Part shown: piece after piece, positions 21,229-29,709 of the stretch | Layout: the number at the start of each line of letters is the position of its first letter | How positions within the stretch are numbered: the stretch's first letter is position 1 | Assembly: GCF_004348535.1 (NCBI RefSeq) | Contig: NZ_SMJX01000039.1 | Coordinates: 1-40,773, forward strand | Length of the DNA: 40,773 nucleotides | Source of the DNA: Actinomadura sp. KC216 | Lineage (GTDB): Bacteria; Actinomycetota; Actinomycetes; Streptosporangiales; Streptosporangiaceae | Direction: 5' to 3' | The notes under the pieces: model-generated | What the model was told of the DNA's origin: nothing | The model's input: only the letters and a program-made list of their open reading frames with translations | Database searches by the model: none | Program-made: the position numbers and the translations under genes

Positions 21229-21948
21229 TCAGGTGAAGGAGGCGGGGAGCCGCCCCAGGTCGAAGGCGGCGAGGGCCTGCTCGATGTGCCAGGACGCGTC
21301 CGCCATCACCGGCGTGCCGTGCCCGGGGAGCAGGACGTCGGGCCGCGCGTCGCGGAGCCGTTCCAGCGACCGCCGCAGCTCCTGGACGTCGGCGTCCGCC
21401 GCGCCCGGCAGGACGATCCGTCCGCGGCTGAAGAGCAGGTCGCCCGTGCAGGCGTAGGTCGTGCCGCCCGCGGTGAACAGGTAGGCGGTGTGGTCGGCGC
21501 TGTGCCCCGGCGCCGGCAGCTCCCGGAGCGGGCCCAGGTCCGCCGCGTCCGGCGTCAGCACGTCCGGGCAGGACGGGAACCGGTAGCCGGGCGGGTAGAT
21601 CCCGGCGCGCAGCGCGGCGTCGAGGCCCAGCGGGCCCGGGTCGGCGGCGCGGACCAGCTCGGCCGTGCGCGCCCCCGCGATGATCGGCGTGCCGAGCGCG
21701 GCGAGCCCGGCGGCGCCGCCCGCGTGGTCGGCGTGCGCGTGGGTGAGCACGCCGCCGCGCAGCGGAAGATCGCCGAGCGCCTCGCGGACGCGGGCGAGCA
21801 GGACCTCCTGGTCGAGGCCGCTTCCGGTGTCGGCGAGCCAGGCGCCGTCCGCGCCGCGCAGCAGGTAGACGTTGCTGTCGTAGGCGTTGCTGAGCCCGGC
21901 GCCGAGCCGCCCGCCGCCGACCAGGTCGACGTTCGCGTCAAGCCGCAC
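21229..21948 (-). CDS. Metallo-beta-lactamase-fold hydrolase
   Basis: The 239-residue protein has the MBL signature THAHADHAGG, a second ligand in PAPGHSADHTAYL, the bridging Asp in CTGDLLFS and the last His in LLPGHGTPVM, so two metal ions can be bound. The layout is that of the glyoxalase II-like/quorum-lactonase branch, which hydrolyses thioesters, lactones or esters. GTG 21948 overlaps the 3' end of the upstream deacylase gene by 11 nt, so they are cotranscribed. The substrate is unknown. Confidence 0.85.
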   Translation of the reverse strand: MRLDANVDLVGGGRLGAGLSNAYDSNVYLLRGADGAWLADTGSGLDQEVLLARVREALGDLPLRGGVLTHAHADHAGGAAGLAALGTPIIAGARTAELVRAADPGPLGLDAALRAGIYPPGYRFPSCPDVLTPDAADLGPLRELPAPGHSADHTAYLFTAGGTTYACTGDLLFSRGRIVLPGAADADVQELRRSLERLRDARPDVLLPGHGTPVMADASWHIEQALAAFDLGRLPASFT

Positions 21949-22876
21949 GGCGGTCCGCCCCGGCGACGATCGCGGCCACGTCGCCGGGCGCCACGCGCAG
22001 CTCGTGCCGCAGCATCATGACGATCCCGGACGACGAGGCCCGCACGACCTCCGCCCGCCGCCCGCCGTCGTCGTACACGGCGCCGATCCGCTGCCCGGAG
22101 CTCACCGCGTCCCCGGCCGAGACGGACGAGGCGAACGACCCCGCGACGGTGACCAGGACGCCGGTGTCGGTGTCGCCGTCCCCGCCGGTCACGACCGTCC
22201 GGCGTCGCGGCGGCGGGCCGGCGAACGACACGGGCTCGACGGCGCCCGCCACCTCCAGCAGCCGCATGGCGCCCCGGACGTAGAGGTCGAGGTCGGCCTC
22301 GCGCAGCGCGCCGCCCCCGCCGCTCTCGAAGTAGGCCCACGGCTTCCCGAGCGCGTCGGCGTGGCTCACGGACCGGCCCGGCGCGACCGACGCGTGCGCC
22401 CACAGGTACGGGAACGGCGTCGTGCGGGCCGCGTCCAGCAGCGGGCGGCCGCCGAGCGTCCGGCCCGCGCCGAACCCGCACATCGGGGGCATCCGGTAGC
22501 GGCGCCCGGCGGAGTGCAGGTCGATGAGCAGGTCGCAGGGCTCGATCAGCTCGCGGGCGATCGCGTGGGCGATCCGCGCGCTGAGGTCGCCGCCGGGGTC
22601 GCCGGGGAAGACCCGGGCGAGGTTCACGCCGCCGTCGCCGTGCCGCGTGCCCGCCGCGAGGGCGGGCGGGTTGGCGCGGGGCAGCACCGTCACCGTGCCG
22701 TGGACGTGCGCCGACGCGAGCGCGTCCGCGACGCGGTACGCGGCGAGGACGCCTTCCGGCTCGTCGCCGTGCACGCCGCCGAGGATCGTCACGGCGGGCC
22801 CGCCGCCGGAGCCGAACCGGACGGTGTCGAGGTCCAGGTCCGGTCCGGCCGCGAGCCGTTCCTTCACCGCTGTCAT
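21938..22876 (-). CDS. Succinylglutamate desuccinylase/aspartoacylase-family deacylase
   Basis: The 312-residue protein belongs to the M14-like AstE/AspA family of zinc amidases that remove acyl groups from N-acyl amino acids. The zinc site is visible as GGVHGDEPEG (His36, Glu39) and LLIDLHSAG (His121). A C-terminal barrel (about 225-312, VAPGDVAAIV) follows, as in the family. ATG 22876 has GAAGGGAA upstream. It follows the D-threonine-aldolase-like gene by 14 nt. Together with the D-aminoacylase on the other strand it suggests N-acylated amino acids as substrates. Confidence 0.85.
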   Translation of the reverse strand: MTAVKERLAAGPDLDLDTVRFGSGGGPAVTILGGVHGDEPEGVLAAYRVADALASAHVHGTVTVLPRANPPALAAGTRHGDGGVNLARVFPGDPGGDLSARIAHAIARELIEPCDLLIDLHSAGRRYRMPPMCGFGAGRTLGGRPLLDAARTTPFPYLWAHASVAPGRSVSHADALGKPWAYFESGGGGALREADLDLYVRGAMRLLEVAGAVEPVSFAGPPPRRRTVVTGGDGDTDTGVLVTVAGSFASSVSAGDAVSSGQRIGAVYDDGGRRAEVVRASSSGIVMMLRHELRVAPGDVAAIVAGADRRAA

Positions 22877-22890
22877 CGCGTGTTCCCTTC

Positions 22891-24021
22891 TCAGTTCCGG
22901 CGTGCCCGGATCGGCCAGGTGTCGACGAAGGCCGTCCCGTCGTGCACCGAGTACCGGCCGAACAGGTTCACCGCGGTGCAGGCGTGGTTGGGGATCACGG
23001 CGACGCGGTCGCCGGGCGCGATGCCGTGCGGCTCCGCCGACGCGGCGAGCCCGTGCTCCTCGTACAGCTTCTCGATGACGATGCCGGGATGCCCGTCCAC
23101 CAGGCCGAAGCCCGGCGTCAGGGGGGTCATCCGCTCTGCGGGCAGGCTCTTGGAGCCGGCGTCCAGGACGAGCCGGTCCGGGGCGGGGACGTCCACCACC
23201 GTGCTGATCACCGCGAGCGCGCACTCGGCCGCGTCCGGGCCGCCGAGCGCGACCTGGGTGGCGTCGTAGAAGACGTAGTTGCCGTAGCGGTACTCGTCCG
23301 CGCGGCCGGATTCCAGGCGGGCGAGCGGGGTGACGCCCGCGCTGAGCACGGGGGCGCCGATCCCGCGCTCGGCCAGCGCCGCGCGCGTGCTCACCAGGGC
23401 GTCGTCCTGCTGGTCGCGGACGGCGGCCAGCCCCGCGGCGCCGGTGGCGGCGTAGGCGTGCCCGGCGAAGGTCATCAGCCCGCGCAGCCGGACGCGCCCG
23501 CCGAACGGGGCGGCCGCGACCGCGTCGGCGGTCGGACGGCCCGGCGCGGTGCCGAGCCGCCCCGTCCCGGAGTCGATCTCCCAGTAGACGTCGAACTCCG
23601 CGCCGGCCGCCGCGAGCGCGCCGACGTGCTCGGGGCGCGAGCAGGTGACGGCGACCCCGCCGCGCCCGGTCAGCGCGGCCAGCGCCCCGGCGCGCTCGCC
23701 GGGGACGGGCGGGTAGGCGACGAGGACGTCCTCGAACCCCGCGTCGAAGGCGAGCCCCGCCTCGGCGGCGGTCGCGACGGTCGCCCGGGTCGCGCCCGCC
23801 GCGACCTGCGCACGCGCGATCTCGACGGACTTGTGGGTCTTCAGGTGGGGCGTGGAGCGCCCGCCCTGCGCGGTCACGCGTTCGGCCATGCCGCGGACGT
23901 TGGCGAGGAGCCGGGGATGGTGGACGGCGAGGAACGGCGTCGGCGGCCCGCCGTCCGCGCACACCGCGGCCCAGCCGTCGCCGCCCGCCACGCGCTCGCC
24001 CGTCTCGCGCCCGCCCGTCAC
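22891..24021 (-). CDS. D-threonine aldolase/D-serine dehydratase-like PLP enzyme (fold type III)
   Basis: The 376-residue protein has an alanine-racemase-type barrel with PLP Lys61 in TPHLKTHKSVEIA, and the C-terminal metal pair His-X-Cys in VIPNHACTAVNLFGRY that marks the D-threonine aldolase/D-serine dehydratase family. GYP-like and GLMTFAGHAY segments also fit. It would cleave D-beta-hydroxy amino acids to glycine plus aldehyde, or deaminate D-serine-like substrates. GTG 24021 overlaps the IclR stop (GTGA). The frame stays open far upstream, but that part is the antisense of the D-aminoacylase gene and not real. Confidence 0.88.
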   Translation of the reverse strand: MTGGRETGERVAGGDGWAAVCADGGPPTPFLAVHHPRLLANVRGMAERVTAQGGRSTPHLKTHKSVEIARAQVAAGATRATVATAAEAGLAFDAGFEDVLVAYPPVPGERAGALAALTGRGGVAVTCSRPEHVGALAAAGAEFDVYWEIDSGTGRLGTAPGRPTADAVAAAPFGGRVRLRGLMTFAGHAYAATGAAGLAAVRDQQDDALVSTRAALAERGIGAPVLSAGVTPLARLESGRADEYRYGNYVFYDATQVALGGPDAAECALAVISTVVDVPAPDRLVLDAGSKSLPAERMTPLTPGFGLVDGHPGIVIEKLYEEHGLAASAEPHGIAPGDRVAVIPNHACTAVNLFGRYSVHDGTAFVDTWPIRARRN

Positions 24022-24764
24022 GCGTCCGCCCCGGGCAGGGCCGTCCTGCCGTTGATCTCCCGCGCCAGCTCGGACACCGCCCGGCCCATCTCGCGCTCCA
24101 GGTCGGGCGACATCCGCTCGACCGACACGATCAGGCTGAGGGCGGCCGCCGGCGCGCCCGGCGGGCCGAGCGCGGACGCGACCCCGGCGATCCCGTCGAA
24201 GAACTGGCCCCGGTCCACCGAGTAGCCGCGGGTGACGGACTCCTCGACGTCGCCGGTGATCAGGGCGCGAACGTCCTCGGGCAGCGCCGACCAGCGGGGC
24301 CCGGTGCACAGGTCCCGCCTGCGGCCGGGGTCCAGCCGGGCCAGGACGGCGCGTCCGGCCGCGCCCTCCCAGATCGGCGCGGTGCTGCCGAGCCGGGCGC
24401 TCGGCGCGAACGGGATGCTGCTGTCGGTGCGCTCCACGTAGACCATCTCGTCGCCGTTCGGGACGGAGAACGCGGTGGCGGCGTCGAAGCGCCGGCCCAG
24501 CTCGACCAGCGCGGTCACGGCCTCCCGCCGCATGGTGCGGTGCGAGAGCCGGATCGCCGCCAGCCGCAGCGGCAGTTCGCCGATCTGCCAGTTGCCGGCC
24601 TGGTCGCGCTCCACGAGCCCGATCTCGGCGAGCCCGGTCAGCAGCCGGTGCGCCGAGCTCTTGCTGAGCCCCGCCCGCTCGGCGCATTCGGCGAGGCCGA
24701 GGACGGGTTCCTCCTGACTGAACGCGGCGAGCAGCGCACCGACGCGATCGACCACTTGCACCAC
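24018..24764 (-). CDS. IclR-family transcriptional regulator
   Basis: This regulator has an N-terminal winged HTH (VVDRVGALLAAFSQEEPVLGLAECAERAGLSKSSAHRLLTGLAEIGLVERDQ) and an IclR effector domain (DEMVYVERTDSSIPF, APIWEGAAGRAVLA, GYSVDRGQFFDGIAGVASAL). The frame opens at TTG 24776, but GGAGG lies inside that extension (24774-24770), so GTG 24764 or GTG 24761 is the likely start. It is first in the minus operon and diverges from the D-aminoacylase operon. Tandem repeats in the gap are its probable operator, so it likely senses a substrate of the pathway and controls both operons. Confidence 0.88.
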   Translation of the reverse strand: MVQVVDRVGALLAAFSQEEPVLGLAECAERAGLSKSSAHRLLTGLAEIGLVERDQAGNWQIGELPLRLAAIRLSHRTMRREAVTALVELGRRFDAATAFSVPNGDEMVYVERTDSSIPFAPSARLGSTAPIWEGAAGRAVLARLDPGRRRDLCTGPRWSALPEDVRALITGDVEESVTRGYSVDRGQFFDGIAGVASALGPPGAPAAALSLIVSVERMSPDLEREMGRAVSELAREINGRTALPGADA

Positions 24765-24824
24765 GAACGCCTCCAAGAATGCCTTGACCGGGGAGCGGCA
24801 GCGAGATTAGGTTGCCACAACATC

Positions 24825-24858
24825 CCATTGAGTGGAACTCCAAACCATAGAATGGAAC
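24825..24858. promoter_or_regulatory. Tandem repeat operator candidate for the IclR regulator
   Basis: CCATTGAGTGGAAC (24825-24838) and CCATAGAATGGAAC (24845-24858) match at 12 of 14 positions and start 20 bp apart, about two helical turns, in the divergent IclR/D-aminoacylase gap. The second contains the perfect inverted repeat CCAT-AGA-ATGG. Confidence 0.55.
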
Positions 24859-24867
24859 GCAGAAACC

Positions 24868-26427
24868 GTGGTGAAGATCATCCGTGGCGGCCGCGTCGTC
24901 GACCCCGGCACCGGGACCGACGCGGTGCTCGACCTGCTCATCGAAGGCGAGCGGGTGACGGCGCTGGCGGCGCGGATCGAGCCGCCGGCCGGCGCGGCGG
25001 TGTTCGACGCCACCGGCCTGCTGGTCCTGCCGGGCTTCGTGGACATGCACACCCACAGCGACTTCACGCTCCAGCACGACCCGTCCGCGCCGTCGCGCCT
25101 GCACCAGGGTGTGACCACCGACGTCACCGGGAACTGCGGCTTCTCGCCGTTCCCGCTGCCGCCGTCGAGCATCGGCTTCGGCTCCTTCTTCAGCTCCCGG
25201 CTCGACCGCGGCTTCCCCGACCTCGCGTCCTACGCGGCACACCTGGAGTCGCTCGGCACCGGCGTGAACGTCGCCCCGCTCGTCGGGCTCGGCGCCGTCC
25301 GGGAGCACGTCGCGGGCTCCGACCCGCGCCCGCCGTCGGACGAGGCCATGGCGGAGATGCGGCGGCTCGTGGCCGAAGGGCTCGACCAGGGGGCGTTCGG
25401 TGTCTCCAGCGGCCTCGTCTACACCCCGGGACGGTTCGCCGCCGCCGACGAGCTGCGCCGGATCATCGCGCCGCTGCGCGGGACGGGCCGGTTCTACGCC
25501 ACGCACCTGCGGGACGAGCGGGACGGCCTGGTCGCGTCCGTGGCCGAGGCCATCTCCACCGCCGAGGACGCGGGCGTCGACCTGCAGATCTCCCACCACA
25601 AGGCGCTGGGCAGGGCCAACTGGGGGCGCACCGAGGCGACCCTCGCGATGGTCGACGAGGCCAACCAGCGCGGCGCCATCGACGTCGCCGTCGACTACTA
25701 CCCCTACACCTCGGGCAGTACCGGCGTCTCCAGCCTGCTCCCGCCCGGCTCGCTGGACGGCGGCTGGAAGCTGCTGCGCGAGCGGGCCGGGGAGGGCGCC
25801 GAACGGCTCCGGCTGCTCCGCCACCTGGACGGCGCCGCGCAGTTCCGCCCGGACGAGATCATCGTCGGCCGGTCGGGGGCGCGGCCCGAGGCGTCCGGGC
25901 GGGCGCTGCCGGAGTACGCCGCCGCGCTCGGCCGGGACGCCGTGGACGTGCTGCTGGAGCTGATCCTCGCCGAGGGGGAGCGCCTCACCATGATCGTCCC
26001 GGCCGCGTCGCGCGACGACCTCGCCCGCGTGTCGGCGCACCCGGCGGCCATGCACGGCAGCGACGGCTGGCTGATGACGGCCGAGCAGGCGCGGCACGAG
26101 CATCCGCGCAACCTGGCGAGCACGGCCGAGGTCCTGGTCCCCGCGCTGCTCGGCCGGACCTCGCTCGACCGAGCGATCCGGCACCTGGCCACCGTCCCCG
26201 CCCGGCGCCTGCGCCTGGACGATCGTGGAACGTTCCGAGCCGGGTGCTACGCCGACATCGCCGTCGCCGACCCGGCCCGCGCGGCGGCCTACGAGAACGA
26301 CGGGGGACCGGAGGCCCGGCGCGGCTACCCCGACCTCATGCGCTGGGTCTTCGTCAACGGCGAGACCGCCATCGAGGACTTCCGCCCCACCGGTCGGCGC
26401 GCAGGCAAGGTCCTGCGGGCGGCATGA
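24868..26427 (+). CDS. D-aminoacylase/N-acyl-D-amino-acid deacylase (amidohydrolase)
   Basis: The 519-residue amidohydrolase would release D-amino acids from N-acyl-D-amino acids. VDMHTHSDFTL gives metal ligands His61 and His63, TTDVTGNCGFSPFP holds the family's metal-ligand Cys90, and YATHLRDERDGL and LQISHHKALG supply further histidines. HLATVPARRLRLDDRGTFRAGCYADIAV is the usual C-terminal beta-domain. The frame extends to 24832, but that would run through the operator, so GTG 24868 or GTG 24871 (V/M-KIIRGGRVVDPGTG) is preferred, though no clear Shine-Dalgarno site is present. It leads the plus-strand operon, and its stop overlaps an alternative ATG (26424) of the next gene. Confidence 0.9.
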   Translation: MVKIIRGGRVVDPGTGTDAVLDLLIEGERVTALAARIEPPAGAAVFDATGLLVLPGFVDMHTHSDFTLQHDPSAPSRLHQGVTTDVTGNCGFSPFPLPPSSIGFGSFFSSRLDRGFPDLASYAAHLESLGTGVNVAPLVGLGAVREHVAGSDPRPPSDEAMAEMRRLVAEGLDQGAFGVSSGLVYTPGRFAAADELRRIIAPLRGTGRFYATHLRDERDGLVASVAEAISTAEDAGVDLQISHHKALGRANWGRTEATLAMVDEANQRGAIDVAVDYYPYTSGSTGVSSLLPPGSLDGGWKLLRERAGEGAERLRLLRHLDGAAQFRPDEIIVGRSGARPEASGRALPEYAAALGRDAVDVLLELILAEGERLTMIVPAASRDDLARVSAHPAAMHGSDGWLMTAEQARHEHPRNLASTAEVLVPALLGRTSLDRAIRHLATVPARRLRLDDRGTFRAGCYADIAVADPARAAAYENDGGPEARRGYPDLMRWVFVNGETAIEDFRPTGRRAGKVLRAA

Positions 26428-26453
26428 GCATCCCGACGCGAACGGAGCAATCC

Positions 26454-27806
26454 ATGGCAACCAGCAACCCCTCCGCGGTCACCTCGCGCGTGACCAGGCG
26501 TTCCTTCCTCCGTGGCGGCGTGGCGCTCGGCGTCGTCGCCGGTCTCGGCGGTTCGGGACTGCTCACCGGCTGCGGGTCCGGCGACGACGGCGGCGGCGAC
26601 CCCAACGACCTCCAGATGCACCACGACGCGGCGGTCGGCCCGCTGTTCAAGCCGTACGTGGACCACTTCAACCGCAGCTACGCGCCGCTCAAGCTGGGCA
26701 CGTCGTACGTCGCGCAGGACTACCTCACCGTCACCAACCAGCAGCTCGCCGGCGGCAACGCGTCCTACGACGTGCTCTTCGCGGACGAGGGCTACCTGGA
26801 GTCGTGGTCGAAGAACCAGTGGGTGCGCTCCCTCAAGGACCTGCCCGGCCTGGACAAGCTGGTCGCGAACATGAACCCCGGTGTGGCCGAGGCGCTCAAG
26901 GGCCCCGACGGCGACATCTACGCCCTGCCCTACTTCCAGGGCGCGGAGCTGTTCGTGGTCAACACCGACCACCTGAAGAAGATCGACGCGTCCCCGCCCG
27001 CCACCTGGGAGGAGTTCCTGGAGCAGGCGCGGGAGCTGAAGTCGAAGGGGATCAGCCAGACGCCGTACTCGCCGTACTGGATCAAGTACGCGTTCCTGAT
27101 GTGGCACCAGTTCGCGGCCGAGGTGGCGTCGGAGGGCGGCGGCTCGCTGTTCGACCCGTCCGGCAAGCCGGTCCTCGTCGGCAACGCCGCCGCGCGCGCC
27201 ACCCTGGAGCGCTGGCGGACGCTCTACTCCGAGGGCCTGGTCCCGAAGGACCTGTTCACCACCGACTACGGCGGCGTGACCAACATCTTCGGCGGCGGCA
27301 AGAGCAGCTTCTCGATGCGCTACCAGGCGCAGGTCGTCGGCTGGAAGGACCCGAAGCAGAGCTCCGCGGCCAAGGCCGTGAAGAATATCGCCATGCCCGG
27401 CAAAACACACCAAACGCATAGTTTCGGCGCATACTGGATGCTCTCCTACGAGACCGAGGGCGACAAGAACGCCGGGACGCTCATCGACTACCTCGGCGGC
27501 GCGGGCAAGGACGGCTCCTACCACGTGCCGAAGAACCTCGTCGCCACCGAGCTCGGGCTCTCCAGCGGCTACAAGAGCGTCGACTCCGACCCGGCCGTCC
27601 TCAAGTCGTGGGCGAAGTGGGCCGACGTGGACGCCCTGACCGCCCAGCTCGCGAAGACCGTGGCCCTCGGCCCGGTCACCACCCGGACCTGGTACCCCAA
27701 GTTCGCCGACAAGGCGTGCGCCGTGCTGCAAGAGGTCGTCCTCGGCAAGAAGTCCTCTGATGAGGGCCTCAAAGAGCTGAGCGACTTCGCGGGCGCGCAG
27801 AAGTAG
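26454..27806 (+). CDS. ABC importer substrate-binding lipoprotein (family 1, Tat-type signal)
   Basis: The 450-residue extracellular solute-binding protein begins with a twin-arginine lipoprotein signal (VTRRSFLRGGVALGVVAGLGG then LLTGC). The body shows the type 1 (MalE-like) pattern: YDVLFADEGYLESWSKNQWVRSL, GPDGDIYALPYFQGAELFVVNTDHLKK, PPATWEEFLEQARELKSKGI, and FGGGKSSFSMRYQAQVVG. GGAG is 8 nt before ATG 26454, which is better than the overlapping ATG 26424. Its substrate may be a peptide, glycan or N-acyl amino acid conjugate, judging from the flanking D-aminoacylase; sugars are the commonest ligands of this family. Confidence 0.88.
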   Translation: MATSNPSAVTSRVTRRSFLRGGVALGVVAGLGGSGLLTGCGSGDDGGGDPNDLQMHHDAAVGPLFKPYVDHFNRSYAPLKLGTSYVAQDYLTVTNQQLAGGNASYDVLFADEGYLESWSKNQWVRSLKDLPGLDKLVANMNPGVAEALKGPDGDIYALPYFQGAELFVVNTDHLKKIDASPPATWEEFLEQARELKSKGISQTPYSPYWIKYAFLMWHQFAAEVASEGGGSLFDPSGKPVLVGNAAARATLERWRTLYSEGLVPKDLFTTDYGGVTNIFGGGKSSFSMRYQAQVVGWKDPKQSSAAKAVKNIAMPGKTHQTHSFGAYWMLSYETEGDKNAGTLIDYLGGAGKDGSYHVPKNLVATELGLSSGYKSVDSDPAVLKSWAKWADVDALTAQLAKTVALGPVTTRTWYPKFADKACAVLQEVVLGKKSSDEGLKELSDFAGAQK

Positions 27807-27808
27807 CC

Positions 27809-28822
27809 GTGGCGACGACGCAACGAAGCGAGCCCGCCGCCGGCGGGGCGGCCAAGCCCCGCCGGCCGCGCTGGAACGGTCCGAAAGGCCGGCCGGGCGG
27901 ATCCGGCCGGTCCGGCCGGACCGGCTACGGGCGCGGCGAGGCCAGGTTCGGCATCGCCATGGCCCTGCCCGCCCTGATCGTCACGCTGGTCCTGCTCGCC
28001 TACCCGCTGGCGTACTCGTTCTGGGTCAGTCTGCACGAGCAGACCCTCGGCAGCCGCGCCCCGGCCCGCTGGGTCGGCTTCGACAACTACACCGCCGTCC
28101 TGAGCGACCCGGTGTTCCTGCCGTCGCTGACCCGGACCGTCCTGTTCGCGGCCGTCGTCGTCGTGGGCACGCTGGTGCTCGGCACGGTGTTCGCGCTGGC
28201 CCTGAACCAGGACTTCCGCGGCCGGTCGGTGGTGCGGGGCGTGCTGATCCTGCCGTGGTCGCTCTCCCAGATCACGCTGGCGCTCACCTTCGGCTGGATC
28301 TTCAACTCCACCTTCGGGCCGCTGAACGGGGCGCTGAAGCAGGCCGGGCTGATCGACAAGTACGTCGCCTGGTTCGCGTCCGGGCAGGTCGCGCTGGCGG
28401 TGATGGCGGTGGCGTTCGTGTGGAGCCTGGTGCCGTTCGCCACGCTGCTGATCCTGGGCGCGCTCCAGACCGTCCCGGAGGACCTGCACAAGGCGGCGCG
28501 GATCGACGGGGCGGGCCCGGTCCGGCGGTTCTTCTTCGTCACGCTGCCCTGGATCCGCGACACCATGCTCGTGGTGTCCGTGCTCGCCCTCATCAACGCG
28601 TTCCTGGCGTTCGCGCTGATCTACATCCTTACCGGCGGCGGCCCCGGCACCGAGACGACGCTGCTGTCCTGGTGGGGCTACACCACCGCGTTCCGCGACC
28701 TCGACCTGGGCAAGGGCGCTGCGATCTTCTACCTGATGACCCTGGCGATGGTGCTGCTCGCCGCGCTGACCGCGCTCGGCATCAGGGGCCCGCGCCGCAG
28801 GCGCGAAGGGAGGACCGCGTGA
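27809..28822 (+). CDS. ABC importer permease, MalF/UgpA type
   Basis: The 337-residue protein has a basic, Gly/Pro-rich cytoplasmic tail (1-48) and six helices starting at FGIAMALPALIVTLVLLAYPLAYSF. The EAA loop is visible as DLHKAARIDGAGPVRRFFFVTLPWIR, followed by LTGGGPGTETTLLSWWGY, typical of the first permease of carbohydrate-type importers. GTG 27809 starts 2 nt after the binding-protein stop, and its stop overlaps the next start (GTGA). Confidence 0.9.
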   Translation: MATTQRSEPAAGGAAKPRRPRWNGPKGRPGGSGRSGRTGYGRGEARFGIAMALPALIVTLVLLAYPLAYSFWVSLHEQTLGSRAPARWVGFDNYTAVLSDPVFLPSLTRTVLFAAVVVVGTLVLGTVFALALNQDFRGRSVVRGVLILPWSLSQITLALTFGWIFNSTFGPLNGALKQAGLIDKYVAWFASGQVALAVMAVAFVWSLVPFATLLILGALQTVPEDLHKAARIDGAGPVRRFFFVTLPWIRDTMLVVSVLALINAFLAFALIYILTGGGPGTETTLLSWWGYTTAFRDLDLGKGAAIFYLMTLAMVLLAALTALGIRGPRRRREGRTA

Positions 28823-29706
28823 CCGCCGCCGCGAACCGCGCGCGCCTGGCGAAGCGGATCGGGGTGCGCGCGCTGCGCACCGGGATCGTCCTGGCGCTGC
28901 TGGCCTGGGTGCTGCTGCCGTTCTACTTCCTGCTGCTGGTGGCGCTGACGTCGCGGGCCGACTCGCTGCGCACCCCGCCGCGGTGGATCCCCGCCATGGA
29001 CTTCGGGAGCTTCCAGCAGATCTTCGACTCGGCGTTCAGCGGCGCGCCGCCGAGCAACCCCAGCGACCTGATCGTCCCCGGCATGCAGAACAGCGCCGTC
29101 GTGGCCGTCTGCGTCGCCGCGCTGAACATCGTGATCGCCGCCACCGCGGGCTACGCGTTCGCGCGGTTCCGGTTCCCCGGTTCCCGCGCGATGCCGGGCC
29201 TGATGCTCGGCAGCCAGCTCGTCCCGGTGTTCGCCCTCGTCGTGCCGTTCTACGTGATGCTCCACTCGATGGACCTCGACGACACCAGGACGGGCGTCAT
29301 CATCGCGCACCTCGGCTTCACGGTGCCGTTCTCGGTGTGGATGATGCGGGCCTACTTCAACGGGATCCCCGTCGAGGTGGACCGGGCCGCGATGATCGAC
29401 GGCTGCACCCGCTGGCAGGTCTTCGCCCGCGTGGTGCTGCCGCTGGCCCGCCCCGGGATCATCAGCGTCGGCCTGTTCTCCTTCATGGTGTCGTGGAACG
29501 ACTTCCTGTTCGCGCTGGTCCTGAACTCGCGGACGGACGCGATGCTCATCCAGCCGGCCATCTCCGGGCTCTACAACGTGCGCGAGCAGTCCTTCGGCAT
29601 CATGGCCGCCGGCACGCTGCTGGCGGCACTGCCCACCATGCTGCTCGCCCTCGTCTCGCAGCGGTTCCTCGTACGCGGCCTGACCTCAGGCGTCGGAAAG
29701 GTGTGA
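28819..29706 (+). CDS. ABC importer permease, MalG/UgpE type
   Basis: The 295-residue partner permease has a first helix GIVLALLAWVLLPFYFLLLVALTS, a periplasmic segment with RTPPRWIPAMDFGSFQQIF, and the EAA loop EVDRAAMIDGCTRWQVFARVVLPLARPGI. It ends with LLALVSQRFLVRGLTSGVGKV, as MalG-type permeases do. GTG 28819 overlaps the stop of the first permease by 4 nt. The ATPase gene follows 3 nt after its stop. Confidence 0.9.
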   Translation: MTAAANRARLAKRIGVRALRTGIVLALLAWVLLPFYFLLLVALTSRADSLRTPPRWIPAMDFGSFQQIFDSAFSGAPPSNPSDLIVPGMQNSAVVAVCVAALNIVIAATAGYAFARFRFPGSRAMPGLMLGSQLVPVFALVVPFYVMLHSMDLDDTRTGVIIAHLGFTVPFSVWMMRAYFNGIPVEVDRAAMIDGCTRWQVFARVVLPLARPGIISVGLFSFMVSWNDFLFALVLNSRTDAMLIQPAISGLYNVREQSFGIMAAGTLLAALPTMLLALVSQRFLVRGLTSGVGKV

Positions 29707-29709
29707 CGC

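Noticed and set aside
22891..26460. A 1189-residue protein on the minus strand
   Set aside because: Everything upstream of 24021 in that frame is antisense to the IclR promoter region and the D-aminoacylase gene and has no protein-like composition; only the D-threonine-aldolase-like part is real.
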